DNA of 64,000 bases from Rheum nobile (Eukaryota > Streptophyta > Magnoliopsida > Caryophyllales > Polygonaceae), in the NCBI GenBank assembly GCA_027886185.1, contig WOAB01000728.1, forward strand, positions 2,666,001-2,730,000, in the 5' to 3' direction. Below, piece by piece: positions 33,167-45,191 of this stretch. A program made the position numbers and the translations under genes. Each line of letters begins with the position of its first letter. Within the stretch, counting starts at the first letter, position 1. Under the pieces are notes generated by a model. It worked only from the letters and a program-made list of their open reading frames with translations, searched no databases and was not told the origin of the DNA.

Positions 33167-36100
33167 ATGGGTAGCGGTACTACAACCATTGTTTGGTTCA
33201 GGAGGGATCTGAGGATTGAAGACAATCCAGCCTTGGCTGCTGCAGCTAAAGATGGGTGTGTTTTCCCTGTCTATATATGGTGCCCTGAGGAGGAAGGGCA
33301 ATTCTACCCCGGCCGGGCTTCGAGGTGGTGGCTGAAGCAGTCACTTACTCATTTGGGCCAGTCACTCAGATCACTTGGAGTTGAGCTCAAGTTGATTAGA
33401 ACTAGTAGCACCATTGATGCACTCTTGGAGTGTGTTCATGCTACTGGAGCATCTAAAGTTGTTTTTAACCACCTCTATGGTACGTTTTTCTGATGTCATA
33501 ATTTTGAAAGTTTGCTTTTAGATTCTGTAATTTTGATAGTATTCTTGGGTGCATATAAGGGTTTCGAATTTGAATTCGAGCCTTGTGTCCTTATAATGTC
33601 ATTGCTTAGTCTTCTTGCAAGTTTCTTTAATATATGAAGCTGGAATATTTGTCTACATCATGGTTCATGACATCAATCAAAGAATCTGTTTCATAAGTTG
33701 GCCTTTTAATTTCACTTGTGTAGTCATTTTAATAGTTCTTAGTATTTAGATGCTTTCATATAATTTTACAGCTTTATTAGTCTCTCAATGCTGATCCTGT
33801 TAGTTGTTTTCCCCCTCGGTAAATTGTACTCGTGGCATTAAGAAAAAACTTCAATAATATCTGAAGCTGAATTGTTCCATCATGACAATAAACAAGGATC
33901 TTCTTTTGCAAGATAGTTTTTTTTTCCCATCTGTGAAGTCATCTAAGAAGTTCCTAGTGTTTAAATGTTTCTTACATAATTTGACAGCTTTTGTGGGTCT
34001 CTTAGTGCAGTTTTTGTTACAAAATTCATGATCTTCACATGAAGTAAGACCTTTTTCAATGTCTAATTGGATTAATTTTGTTGCCAACATGACGTCAAGC
34101 AAAAATCCTGTTTATCAAGTCGGCTATTTATATTTATCTGTGGAGTCATCTAAAAAGCTCGAAATATTTAGATGCTTTTGTATAATTCTACAGCTTTGCT
34201 ATGTCTTTTAGTGCAGATCCTGTTTCAATAGTCCGTGATCATGACATCAAGCAAAAACTTGTTGAGCGGAATATTGCTGTGAAGAGTTACAATGGAGATT
34301 TGCTTTTTGAACCATGGGAAGTGTATGATGAAAATGGACATGCTTTTACAAGATTTGATCCATACTGGGAGAAGTGCCTAACCATTCAAATGGAAGCTGC
34401 TTTACATTGCGCCCCATGGCGACTGGTTCAAGCTCAAGCTTCAGGTTAATTGAGCAGCTTACATCAATTTTTGTAGCTTAGATATGTTCTTTGTTTCACT
34501 TTTACTTCAGGGCAGATTTCACAAATTAGGACTATCATAATTAATACAACTATCCTTGAAATTGAGGATTTATATGCTTTCTATCTGGACAATATGATCA
34601 CAGTATATTTTTTAACAATTTGGGTAATGTAGACCACTTTTCACTAAACCATACATCATAAACGGAATTGCAATTAATTACGTGATATTCATACTTTGTT
34701 AGCAATTCAATACTTATACTCATTTTACCCTCACCAAAGTATTAATGAAAAAACAAAAAAATTAAAATACCTCTCAGGCTCTCACTTAATGAAAACACAC
34801 AGTATGTGTGAATGAGGGGTATTTTGAATTTTTACATAAGCAGTAATCGCGGTCTGTCTGAGTAGTGAAGTACTTAACAAAGTATGGGTAATGGGTGGTT
34901 AAATACAATTTCGTTTATAATTGGTAGTTTTGACAACAGTGACTTAAATTACAGGTGGGTTTGTGAAATTTTAACAGTTTCCCCCATTAATCCACTGAGC
35001 AATGTTTGCCTATACTTTTACCATGACAGGAAGTTTGCAGGAGTTCACAATTGAGCAGCTGGGCCTAGAAAACGGGTCTGAGAAATCCAGTAATGATTTA
35101 CTAGGAAGAGCATGGTCACCGGGTTGGAGCAATGCTAACAAGGCTCTTACAGAGTTTGTTGAGCAGAACCTGTGTGAATATACGAAAAATAGGGCCAAGG
35201 TCGGAGGAAATTCAACCTCACTGTTATCTCCATATCTGCACTATGGAGAATTGAGTGTCAGAAAGGTCTTCCAGTCTGTGCAAATAAAACAGATACTGTG
35301 GGCGGAAGAAGGAAACGACCCGGGATTAGAGAGCATAAATGTCTTCCTAAGGGTAGTAGGACTTAGAGAATATTCCCGTTACCTTTGTTTCAACTTCCCG
35401 TTCACCCACGAGAGATCTCTGCTAACCAAGCTGAAAAACTTCCCTTGGAATTCGGACCAAAGCGTTTTCAAGGCTTGGAGACTTGGCCGGACGGGATACC
35501 CGTTGGTTGATGCTGCAATGCGGGAGCTTTGGGCGACTGGATGGATGCACAACCGGTTGAGAGTCATAGCTTCGAGCTTCTGCGTGAAGGTCCTTCTTCT
35601 ACCTTGGAGATGGGGGATGAAGTACTTCTGGGACACCCTTTTAGATGCGGATCTCGAGTGTGATATCCTTGGCTGGCAGTATATATCTGGTAGCTTACCA
35701 GACGGTCATGACCTTCATCGTCTCGATGATCCTGAGGTAAATCAAAATAGCCCTGGCACCTCAACTATATTTTTAAATACTTGTTGGCGTGTTATTGAGC
35801 TTCTTCAAATTCATGCCGTGTTTAAATGATGAAAAAATGAAAACAAAATCATGTTTCTTTCTAAGATACTCCCTCGTGAGCACCCCCAAACCCCCGTTCC
35901 TAGGGATTGTGCACAGACTTTAGCATCAAATTTGACCCCACAAGCAGCTCATAGAGCTCGCCTTTTGTCATTGCACTACGTCCCTGGTTTATCTTCATGT
36001 TCTTGTTTATGCTGCACAGATGAAAATGAAATCCTTGCAAAGTCATTGATCAGTTCATCAGCACCGAGCAATGGAGCTAGAAAATGAGCGTGGTACTGTA

Positions 36101-37612
36101 AAGTAGTAAAATTAGCTTTCTCGTCTACTGTAATCGCCAGTTTCCTTTTCCTTCATTGAATCACCCTCAGTAGCTCAGTGGCTTGAGATTTGAAAGATAT
36201 AACAATATCTGTGAATCCCGTAGCTGCGAACAACCATGTTTATTACAGCATAAATTGAATTTCATATATGTAGAGAATTAGTGCAGACATGAGTAAGATA
36301 TATGAAATTTCTACTGCCTTTTGATTTGCACAAAGTATTTGCAGCATAAATTGAATATGGTTGGGTACTTGGATTGGATTACTTTTTATGTATAACTCAA
36401 TGTGTAAGTTTTGGTTGATCTTGTTTTCAGGTTCAAGGCTCCAAATTTGACCCCGAGGGGGAATATGTAAGGCTATGGCTGCCAGAGCTAGCTAGGGTGC
36501 CAACCGAGTGGATCCATCATCCCTGGCACGCACCACCCGCTGTGCTGAGAGCTGCTGGGGTGGAGCTCGGAGTGAACTATCCAAAGCCCATCATTGAGAT
36601 AGACGCGGCCAGGGAGCGTCTCAGGGACGCCATTTTTCTTATGCAAGAAAAGGCGGGAGCTGGAACCGATGGTAACGAGAACGGGACAAAGGAAGAAGTT
36701 TTCGACAACTCTGACAACGTTGAAACCTCGGACGTACCTAAGGTTGTTTTGAAAGGGAAGGCTGTTTGCGCTTCTGTTTCCTCCCGTGATCAAAGGGTTC
36801 CCAGCATGCAAAACATGAACAACTTGCCCAACCGAAAGAGGCCAAAGCCGGTCGATGAGGAGGATAATGTGCAGGGCTGCAAAATGGACGTATCAGATGC
36901 AGACTTGTGCTCTACAGCTGACTCTACTTCAAACAAGAAACCGAGTATTAGCAGAACTTCGTTCTGTGTTCCTCACAAGTGTTCTGTTTCATCGAATGAT
37001 AAACCGGATGGAGATCATGACTTCTCCGACTTGAAGCAGTCGTGGCATAAGAACACAGACATGGAAGGAGAGAGTTCGGCTAAAGATGGTACGCAGTTGC
37101 ACTTTTCACTTGACTTTCAAAGTAGCAACAGCATTCTGAGTTCTTACATTCTAGTGTAGAATTGAAATTACATGGTTGTTGATTGCATGCCTTGAGTTAT
37201 ATGATTGAGGTGAATATACAGAAATACTTGTATAAAATGTTATAAAACCACTAGTTATGTACAAGTAGAAAAGTAGGCTTAGGTGGCCTTAGGTTGGTTA
37301 TCTTGGGGTCTATAACAGAATCGTTTCTTACAAAAAAGGTATGTATAACCAATGGTCATTATCTGAAGGATAAACACCCTATCTAAGTAATGACTTTGTG
37401 TAATTTTCCCTATGTTCATTTGTACATGAAAAAATGTGTACATGAAAGAAGCGAAGTGGGTTGTTCTAACAGCACCCTAGCAAGGTAGCAATATGTGGTT
37501 AATAATCATATGCTCTGTAGTTTTTCATCTTCTTGTTTATATAGTGTGAGTTCCCAGCATTTGCTTAATCCATCTTCTTGTATTTATTCTGACAGGAGCC
37601 ATGGGAGCTTGA
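33167..37612 (+). CDS. CRY2: Cryptochrome 2, blue-light photoreceptor
   Basis: CRY2 is a nuclear FAD-binding blue-light receptor controlling photoperiodic flowering and photomorphogenesis. Exons by consensus splice sites and frame: 33167-33479, 34217-34444, 35030-35736, 36431-37088 and 37596-37612, giving about 640 residues, close to known CRY2 length. The start ATG at 33167 gives MGSGTTTIVWFRRDLR, matching the family N-terminus. The photolyase-homology region includes FYPGRASRWW and RTGYPLVDAAMREL. The electron-transfer tryptophan triad is present at W320, W373 and W396, with the flavin-contacting aspartate at D386 in LLDADLE. The C-terminal tail has all three DAS elements: DQRVP (536-540, with the VP used for COP1 binding), acidic DEED (from 558) and STADS (577-581), plus a basic NRKRPKP likely nuclear signal. 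CRY1 is excluded by PVYIWCPEEEGQF and by tail type. The last intron is uncertain; reading through it adds 23 codons to a stop at 37157-37159. Confidence 0.93.
33625..34216 (+). repeat. ~210-bp tandem repeats in CRY2 intron 1, copying the exon 2 boundary
   Basis: Three diverged units recur every 206-216 bp. The word TGTGNAGTCAT starts at about 33717, 33933 and 34139, and CAGCTTT...(AG) acceptor regions occur at about 33768, 33985 and 34191. The intron copies include degenerate versions of exon 2 text (CATGACATCAAGCAAAA), so the duplicated unit spans the intron 1/exon 2 junction. The second copy keeps a TTAGTGCAG acceptor at 34009-34010. Confidence 0.75.
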
Positions 37613-37856
37613 TGGAGATGCCTGTTGCTGCGTATCAGCAAATGCAGCATTAAAAGGTGTCATGTAAAGTTGGGGTTTAGACTTTTTTTTGTCTCAGACT
37701 TATAATTGTTGAGGATAAATAAGAAAACAGAATTATAAACAGGTTTTTTTGCACCATCCATCGTTGAAATAAATTCTTCTTATGGTTGTATGTAATGGAG
37801 TTGATAATCATAATATGTTTCTAGAAAGTACATATTCAGGTTTTGGATCAGAATTA
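37613..37856 (+). other. Probable CRY2 3' UTR and flank
   Basis: T-rich sequence with AATAAA-like words near 37715-37772; no other feature. Confidence 0.4.
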
Positions 37857-38104
37857 CTCCCCCGTCCCCTTTTGTTTGTACTATTGGGTGAGGGTTCGGC
37901 GAGTTTTGTATTGTTAATATCTCTAATTATATATTAATAAAAAATATAATTTTTTGATTTTATTAAAGTATTCGTTGAGACGAATCAAACAAGATTCCAT
38001 GACTATGTTTTTTCTTATATATTAGAAGAAATCTTAAAAGATTCTCTTTAACTATGAATAGTGTCAAGATTGGCCATGGGATAAATTTTCAGGGATAGAG
38101 GGAG
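37857..38104. mobile_element. Stowaway-like (Tc1/mariner) MITE
   Basis: The 248-bp element starts CTCCCCCGTCCCC and ends, in reverse complement, CTCCCTCTATCCC. These are the standard Stowaway ends, flanked by TA on both sides (37855-37856, 38105-38106). The interior is AT-rich and non-coding. Confidence 0.85.
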
Positions 38105-38242
38105 TATTATTTAGGAGATAAATGAGAACTATTTTGGGTTGTCTAGATCTGAGAAATAAAGAATCTGGATCACACTTTTATTAGAACAACATGAGTGATA
38201 TTTTGCATATAATATGCGTTTTTTCGGAAAAAATCGTGCGTG

Positions 38243-38867
38243 TAGAGGTGTTTAGCGGTTCCTTTGAACCGTTCAACCGGTGGTTTTGGAACCGTCCAAA
38301 ACCGTCTGAAACCGTAACCAGAATCAGAATTGACTAAAACCGTTCGAAGCCGGTTTTGGTTTATGATTTCATAGAACCGTGGAACCGGCGGTTCGAAGCA
38401 GTTTAGAACCGACGGTTTCAAACCGTTTCAGAACTGTCAATTTCAAACTTATTAGCTAAGTGAATTTCCATAATAAAGGTAAGAGGACTTGGTGGGTTTT
38501 GATTTTTCTAATCCGGAGAGAACACGTAAGCAATTTAATTATGTTCAAACCCTTTATTTTTCTAATTTTTTTCCTTTATAAAATGCTTATTATATTTTTT
38601 AGTTTAAGAATATATTTTATAATTAAAATATAAAGATTAAATGATTAATGTTAATATTTTATTATTTTTTATATTTAACTTTTTTTGGATATTTTTTTAT
38701 AAAACACATTAGTTTTTATCCGGTTCGGAACCGAAACCAGCTCAAAATCGGACGGAACCGGATCTAGAACCACAACCGGCAAAACCGGATGGAACCGGAC
38801 TTGGTCGGTTCCGGTTCATGATTTTTTGGAACCGGAACCGGCGGTTCCAGAACCATGAACATCTCTA
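38243..38867. mobile_element. hAT-like MITE with CCGGTT/AACCGG subterminal repeats
   Basis: The 625-bp element has ends TAGAGGTGTTTA and, in reverse complement, TAGAGATGTTCA. Flanks are CGTGCGTG and CGTGCGCA, a 6/8 match to an 8-bp duplication. Both terminal 200 bp are packed with GGAACCG and AACCGG words on both strands; the centre is AT-rich. No transposase. Confidence 0.75.
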
Positions 38868-38884
38868 CGTGCGCACTTTACTAT

Positions 38885-39640
38885 GAACATGTTTTTGATG
38901 TTCACCGCTTCTATAGCGAGAAGATCATTACTTTTATACTTTGATGTTTATCACGCTTTTATGCATACATGTTCGTCGCTTTTTCCGTCCCAATTTTGAT
39001 TGTGAACATGTTTTAAATGTTAGTCACTTTTGTGCGTAGATGTTCACCACTTCTATGCCTAGTTGTTCATCATTTTTATGTCTAGATGTGCACCACTTTC
39101 TTATGCATGTATGTTTATAACCTTTTATGCCCACATGTTCATCACTTTTATGCTTATATGTGTGCATGTTCATCCCTTCTATGTAGACATGTCAACTAGG
39201 TCGGGCGGATCGGGTTCGGGTCATGTCGGGTTCGGGTCAAATCGGGTTCGGGTCGATCGGGTTGATAAAATTTTTGGGTCGGGCGGGTCGGGTTGACCCA
39301 GCGGGTCGAACATGCCATTTTTTTTATGATTATTATTATGATTTTTAACTTTAATAAAATAATTATAATAATATAATTAATATTATATTATTATTTAATA
39401 AAGTATATTAAAATATTTAATATAAATGAAATAAAATATACAAAATAAAGGGGACCCGTGAGCTCGGATTTGCGTTCGGATCGGGTTCGGGTCCTTTCGG
39501 GTCGGGTTTTCGGGTTGGGTCGATTTTTTACAGGTCTACTTCTATATCAATATGTTCATCACTTTTATGCCTATATATCCATCACTTGTTTATGCCTATA
39601 TGTGCATCACTTATTTATGTCTATATATGCATTACAAAAT
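38885..39640. repeat. Degenerate minisatellite, TGTTCATCACTTTTATGCC-type units
   Basis: About two dozen loose units of roughly 22-28 bp share TGTTCATCACTTTTATG. The hAT-like element at 39184-39538 is inserted within the array and its target duplication is array sequence. Confidence 0.75.
39184..39538. mobile_element. hAT-like MITE with GGTCGGGTTCGGG subterminal repeats
   Basis: The 355-bp element has ends TAGACATGT and, in reverse complement, TAGACCTGT, with flanks CTTCTATG and CTTCTATA (7/8 match). Terminal regions are tandem GGGTTCGGGTC words; the centre is A/T only for about 130 bp. Same architecture as 19014-19488. Confidence 0.8.
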
Positions 39641-41207
39641 GTTTTTTTATACATATTTTAGAGTTAATTTCATATCAAAGATAACAATTTGTGTCTTATA
39701 AACATACAATGAATATTTTATTGTCATTTTTTTTAAGATTTGAGAATTTAGGAAACACAAATACAAGCATAATATATTATAGAATCATGTATATTTTAGT
39801 TCTAAACGATGAACATCACTTATACAATGTGATAAATATATGTGAACAAATGTAGTGATCATACAAATTCACTGGGAATAAGTGCGCACATGAGAGCGTT
39901 TTAATTATCTCAGGTATAATGATTTTCACTTGAACCGCTTCATAAAACTTTTATTACTTCTCACACGTTTTTATAGGTGTTGCCTTCAGAAGGTCTCATG
40001 AGTTCATTCATTCTCTTTCTAAAACATGGCCCATTGAAACTATTCACTAGTTTACATAGTCTTGATGAGCTCCTATTCGCTAATTTTTTCCCGGATTCAA
40101 TTCACAGAATTACAATGGCTCCTATTTGAGACATATTTTTCACGATTTCACTCTCTTCTATATTACTCTTTCTATTTGAATAAGATTGTCATTTTAAGAC
40201 ACTAACTAGTATATATCTTTGTACCTTGTATGAGTTTGGTTGAAGAACATGAGATAAATCTTCATCAAATCTGAAAACTTGGACTTATGGGACATTATCA
40301 GTTAGGGAATTCCCAAGGTGATGGAAATTAAAAAAGCAAAGGACTTGAGTTCCTTGCCATTGAAGCATCTCATAGGATTTTTGAGTCCCCATAACGACAA
40401 ATTGAAATCTTATGAAGAAGAGAGTTCCCAAAAGGAAAGCATGGACCTAATGTTAGTAGGAACTAGAAACGAATGAGATAGAACCTAACTGAAATTTGAG
40501 TGTAGGGCCGCTTTAGAAAATCAGTAGAAAACTTGTTATGGCGTGGTATAAAGTCCAATGCCTTAGAAGTGATATCTCCCTGATCCTCGGTGCAAAGTCA
40601 GACAAGGCGTTGCCCCCCTCCCCCCAAGAATCACACAACACTCACCGATTATGCTCAAATTGAAAACGAATTTTAGAGAGAAGAGAGAGTTATTAGGTTT
40701 TCTGTAATCTCTAAAACTAGAAGAACTTCTCTTTTTAGATGGTTTCTGTAACAAAAGAGTTGTTACCAAAATACAAAATGTGGGGTGTTACTAAGAAAAT
40801 TTGGGGTTGTTACAACAAACACAATGTAAAATTCAAAAGGAAACCAGAAAGATCGAAAGTTGTGGTTACGTAACCGAAACTTTAAAGCCCAAACATTATT
40901 ATGATTCGTAAAATGAGGCCCCACCACACCGCGCATGTGCCACGAAGCCTCGAGCCCAGCCCGAATCGGACGAACGGCGGCGGCGGCGCGCATGGGGGAG
41001 ACATTTCTTTAAACAATTAACCCTACCAAAGTAATACCTTACATATTTATTTCCCTCAAACCCCACAAGACACCGATGTGAGATGTGCAAGTTTTTATGA
41101 AAAAGTTCTCTACACTCCCAATAATCCCCCACGGTTTAGAAATAGTTTTCAAAAACAATATAAAACAAGTTCTAAGAATGTATATAGGTTTGAAGCTTAA
41201 GTGTAGG
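39641..41207. other. Intergenic DNA, no supported gene
   Basis: Only short, unconvincing frames. The segment near 41040-41130, with CCCCACAAGACACCGATG and CTCCCAATAATCCCCC, resembles sequences near plant LTR ends but has no partner here. Confidence 0.35.
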
Positions 41208-42597
41208 TGATTAGCACTATTTTGTAGTGCTTATCTAGGAGTTGTTATCGGGGTTGAGGGGCCATTTGTAGGGATTTAGAGCACAACTGTGGAATATGGA
41301 GTTGGAGATGAGAAGTGTGGATATGATGGTCTGGAGAAGCTAATTGAAGACATCCAGATTGAAGAGGAGTAGACCACCTGAGGAGACGAAGAAGAACCGA
41401 GGAGAAAGCCACAAGAGAAGTGAAGCCGGAGCTGCCGCGAGCCAACCACTGGCAAGGAAGAGAGGACAAGACGCTCGCGGTGATTTTCGAGAAAAGGAGC
41501 AAGACAAGGTCGCGACCGCGATGGCGGCGAGGAGCCCGCGATGGGGGAAAAAGGCGTGCAACAGGTCGAGAGCGAGGAAGCTTTTTCCGCGATGGCGGTG
41601 GGGTCGCCGCGCCCGCGGTTGGACACGGGAGACAGCCCGAGAGAGATTTCCGAGTTTTTGTTCCGTTTCTTATTTCGATTTTCTCTATTTTAATTATTCC
41701 AAATACTTATATTTTATTTCATTTTAGATGAGGTTTGTGATCTTGGGCTTTAGGTTAAGTCTATTTAACCTAATTTCCACAGCCTCCATTCGTCATCTTA
41801 GTTTTTATCATCCAGACATTCGTTACGTTTTCCATTCAGTATTGTTTTTCCTTTGAAGACTATGAGGAGCTAAGCACCCTTTGCTTAGTCCGACAATTGA
41901 AGCTTTTCTTATGATTTGATTGTGAGGTTAATTCTCTATTTCCTAATTTCTTTGGATTATATATTTCTTCTTGAGCATATTCCTATTGATTGTTATTGAT
42001 TTGACTAGATTGATCACCTAATTTATTTTAGTAATTATCTATTGCTAGGGTTTGGAATTTACTGGTTGAGATTCCTTATCTAGAGTAGCATCCATGATTA
42101 TCTAGGACTGGTTGGACTAGATTATTATGAAAGAGGATTGATTATGTGCTAAATGTTGCAAAACATCGGTGTTGTATGTATCCTGGCTAATTCCTATGCT
42201 TCTTGCTGCTAGATAATTAAATCCTGAAGGTTAATAGGGATTGTTTGATAGTTAGGGTTATTAGGACTTGTTGGACTATTAACTAATTCAGAATAGGGAC
42301 AGGAATAATCAAAGAAAAGGAATAGAGATGATCTAGGACCGATCTATCATAGGAAAAATGGATATTTGTTTGGCTAAGTGTTTTTCCCTTATTTGATTAA
42401 AAACCCTTGCTTTGTTTACTTGTTACTTGAAACCAATTCAACCCCCCCCCCCCCCCCCCCCCTGTTACTTTGCATGCTAGTGAACACTAAGAAATCAACT
42501 CCTCCCTGTGGGATTCGACCTTGCTTACCCAGACTACTTGTTTAGGTTAATTAGGATTTATTTTGACCAGGTTAACACGACTAAAACCTGCCTGTCA
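41208..42597 (+). repeat. 5' LTR of element A
   Basis: This 1390-bp LTR starts TGATTAGCAC and ends CCTGTCA. It contains the uninterrupted site GGTTAAGTCTATTT (TAAGT at 41756-41760) at the place where element B entered the 3' LTR. A 21-base C run lies at 42442-42462. Confidence 0.85.
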
Positions 42598-42600
42598 AAT

Positions 42601-42618
42601 TGGCGCCGTTGCCGGGGA
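42601..42618 (+). other. Primer-binding site of element A, tRNA-Asp type
   Basis: TGGCGCCGTTGCCGGGGA three bases after the 5' LTR, the site typical of Athila-like elements. Confidence 0.8.
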
Positions 42619-42682
42619 GGCAAAGTTTGAATTTTTCTTGGTGTTTGTTGGTGTGCTTGTTACTATTGTGTGGATCTATCTT

Positions 42683-45191
42683 ATGGTCCACACCCGTTCT
42701 ACTAATTCCCCAATTTTAGCTTTTGATTCAGAAATTGAGAGAACACTCTCCCAGAGCCGCAGAGTCAACCGATCTTTGGTATTTGACAACCCCACGTTCG
42801 AGATGGCAGAAGACCCACCTACGCTGAGGCAGCTGACTGCACCAAATTTGTAACAGCAACCGCTTGCTGTGACATTCCCTGGGCTGGCAGATGGGGTGAA
42901 TTTCGAACTGAAGTCGAGTTTGATCCACTTACTCCCCCACTTCCATGGGATGAGTGGTGAAGACCCCAACAAGCACCTGTCTGAGTTCCATTCGGTCTGC
43001 ACCAGCATGAAGCCACGGAATGTCACGGAGGACCAAATCAAGCTGAGGGCTTTTCCTTTCTCTTTAAAGGATTCGGCCAATGAATGGTTCTACTACTTGG
43101 CCCCAGGGAGCATTGACACCTGGGAGAATATGAAGAAAGCTTTCCTAGAGAAGTACTTTCCAGCGACGAAGCTGAATAGCCTGAAGAGGAATATTAGCAA
43201 CATTGAGCAGCAAGCTAATGAGTCGCTATACGAGTACTATGAGCGTTTCAAGAGACTTATGTCCAGTTGCCCCTATCATGGCTACTCCAACCAAGACCTC
43301 GTACTTTATTTGTACGGTGGTCTTCTTGACGATGAGAGAAGGATGGTGAATTCTGCTTGTGGAGGGAACATCCTCAACAAGACTCCAGCCGAGGCTTTTG
43401 AGGTCTTCTTTGAGCTATCTGAGGGCTCAAGACAATTCAGTAGAAGGGCGGGCGCCCAATTCGTGAAAGCTACAGAGTCTCAGCCTAATTCCACTCTTCT
43501 TGATGAGGTGGCTGAGATGAAAGAGATGATGATAAGGTGCATGATGAAGGGTGACTTGTAGCAAGTCAAATCATGTGGGATATGCTACGAAACGACGCAT
43601 CCAACTGATGCATGTCCCACACTGCAGGAACCCACTGTTGAGGTGAACGCAATTTGCGGATATGGCCCTCAAAGGCCAAGATATGACCCGTACTCCAGCA
43701 CATACAATCCAGGGTGGAGAGATCACCCCAACTTGAGGTATGGGAATCAGCAGAACACTCAATAAGGCCAGGAGAACCAAGACTACCAACAGAGGCCACC
43801 ATAATTTCTTCCCCGCCCACAACAGTTCCAGCAGCCTGGGGGTCAACCATTCAGAGCCCCATATGATCAGAGACCCCAGGGCCAGAGTTCTAGTGCCCAA
43901 CCGACAGTTGAGGAGAAGGTCAACACCCTTATCCAGAGCATGACTACGATGGCCAATGTTGGGGACACGAGTTTCATCATTGGCAGACACTATGGAGAAG
44001 CAGATGGGTCAAATCTTTATTGCTGTAAGCAGGCTGAAGGCTCGTGAGTCGGGAAAACTACCATCTCAAACGTTAGTCAACCCGAGGGATAATGTTTGTG
44101 CCATGACTCTGAGGAGAAGGGCTGAAGTGGAAGCTAGAAGAGCCAAAGAAAAGGAGGTCCGCGAGAGCAAGGAAGAGGACCGCGAACGCGGTGTGATCGT
44201 GGGCGAGACGAGCGAATTCGAGGAGATTCCGCGACCGCGGCAGGAGAGCCGTCATCGCGGAAAATTAGAGGAATTAAATTTACCCCAAGTCGAGAGCAAT
44301 CCGCGACCGCGGGACCAAATCCGCGATCGCGGAAAATTCGCTGAAGATGACGAACAACTCAAGGATTTACCGCGACCGCGGTCGCCAATCCGCGATCGCG
44401 GTGAAGCCCTCGCCGAAGCCCGTCGCTACAAAGATCCTAATGACACCTATGTGAGGCCCTATTTTCCACCGCTCGGATCCGAGAGGCCTCCCGCACCTTT
44501 CCCTGAAGCTCTGGCAGACACTAGGAGGCCAACCAATGACAAGGAGTTGTTCGATTGGTTCAGCAACTGCGAGGTTAATATTCCTTTGCTTAAATTGATT
44601 AATAGTATCCCTCGCTTTGCTAAATTTATGAAGGAGCTCTGCACACTCAAGAGAAAGCGGTCTGTGAAAGAGAAGAAGAAGGTGGTGGTGAGTGAGAATG
44701 TGTCCGCTATGCTACAAAAGCGGATACCCAAGAAGGCTAGCGATCCAGGGATGTTCACTATTCCCTGCAAGATTGGTGGTACCTTGTTCGACAAGGTGTT
44801 ACTTGATTTGGGTGTCTCCATCAACGTGCTGCCTCTCACCCACTACGAGTCCTTGGATGTGGGCCCACTAGAGAAGACGGGGATTGTCATCTAGCTGGCG
44901 GACAATTCATATGTCTACCCCAAATGAGTTGTGCAGGACGTGCTAGTCGAAGTGGACAAATTGGTGTTCCCTGTAGACTTCTTTGTGATGGACACAGGGC
45001 AGGACAAGGATGCGCCAGTGATTCTAGAAAGGCCGTTTATGAACACGGCGAGAACGAATATTGATGTGAGCAGTGGTTTGCTCACTATGGAATTTGACGG
45101 GGAGAGGGTCGGATTCAATATAGATGATTCGAAGAGACACCCTCCAGATGGGAGCCCCGAGTGCTCATTAGAGGTAAGCGAACCAAGTTGA
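42683..45191 (+). pseudogene. gag-pr: Element A gag-protease remnant
   Basis: Gag starts MVHTRSTNSP at 42683, with in-frame stops at 42851-42853 and 43559-43561. The gag domain carries KLRAFPFSLKDSANEWFYYL and ESLYEYYERFKRL. A CCHC knuckle, CGICYETTHPTDAC, follows the second stop. After further breaks, the frame 43956-44894 has an arginine-rich repeat with three PRPRxxxRxRG copies. It then enters the protease with VLLDLGVSINVLPL (DLGAS is usual) and continues after two stops as VVQDVLVEVDKLVFPVDFFV to 45191. RT, RNase H and integrase do not follow. Confidence 0.82.
44229..44401 (+). repeat. CCGCGACCGCGG / CCGCGATCGCGG in-frame repeats in element A gag
   Basis: Exact 12-base words occur at 44229, 44301 and 44370 (CCGCGACCGCGG) and at 44321 and 44390 (CCGCGATCGCGG, a perfect palindrome). 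The last two pairs are each offset by 20 bases and the repeat period is about 70 bp. They encode the PRPRxxxRxRG motif. Confidence 0.85.

Noticed and set aside
35851..36087. Plus-strand ORF inside CRY2 intron 3
   Set aside because: It lies between a good donor (35737) and acceptor (36430) that keep the CRY2 frame; the peptide has no family features.
41245..41731. Overlapping ORFs on both strands in element A's LTR, repeated at 46417-46865
   Set aside because: They are the two LTR copies of a GC-rich stretch, open on both strands, with no recognisable domain.
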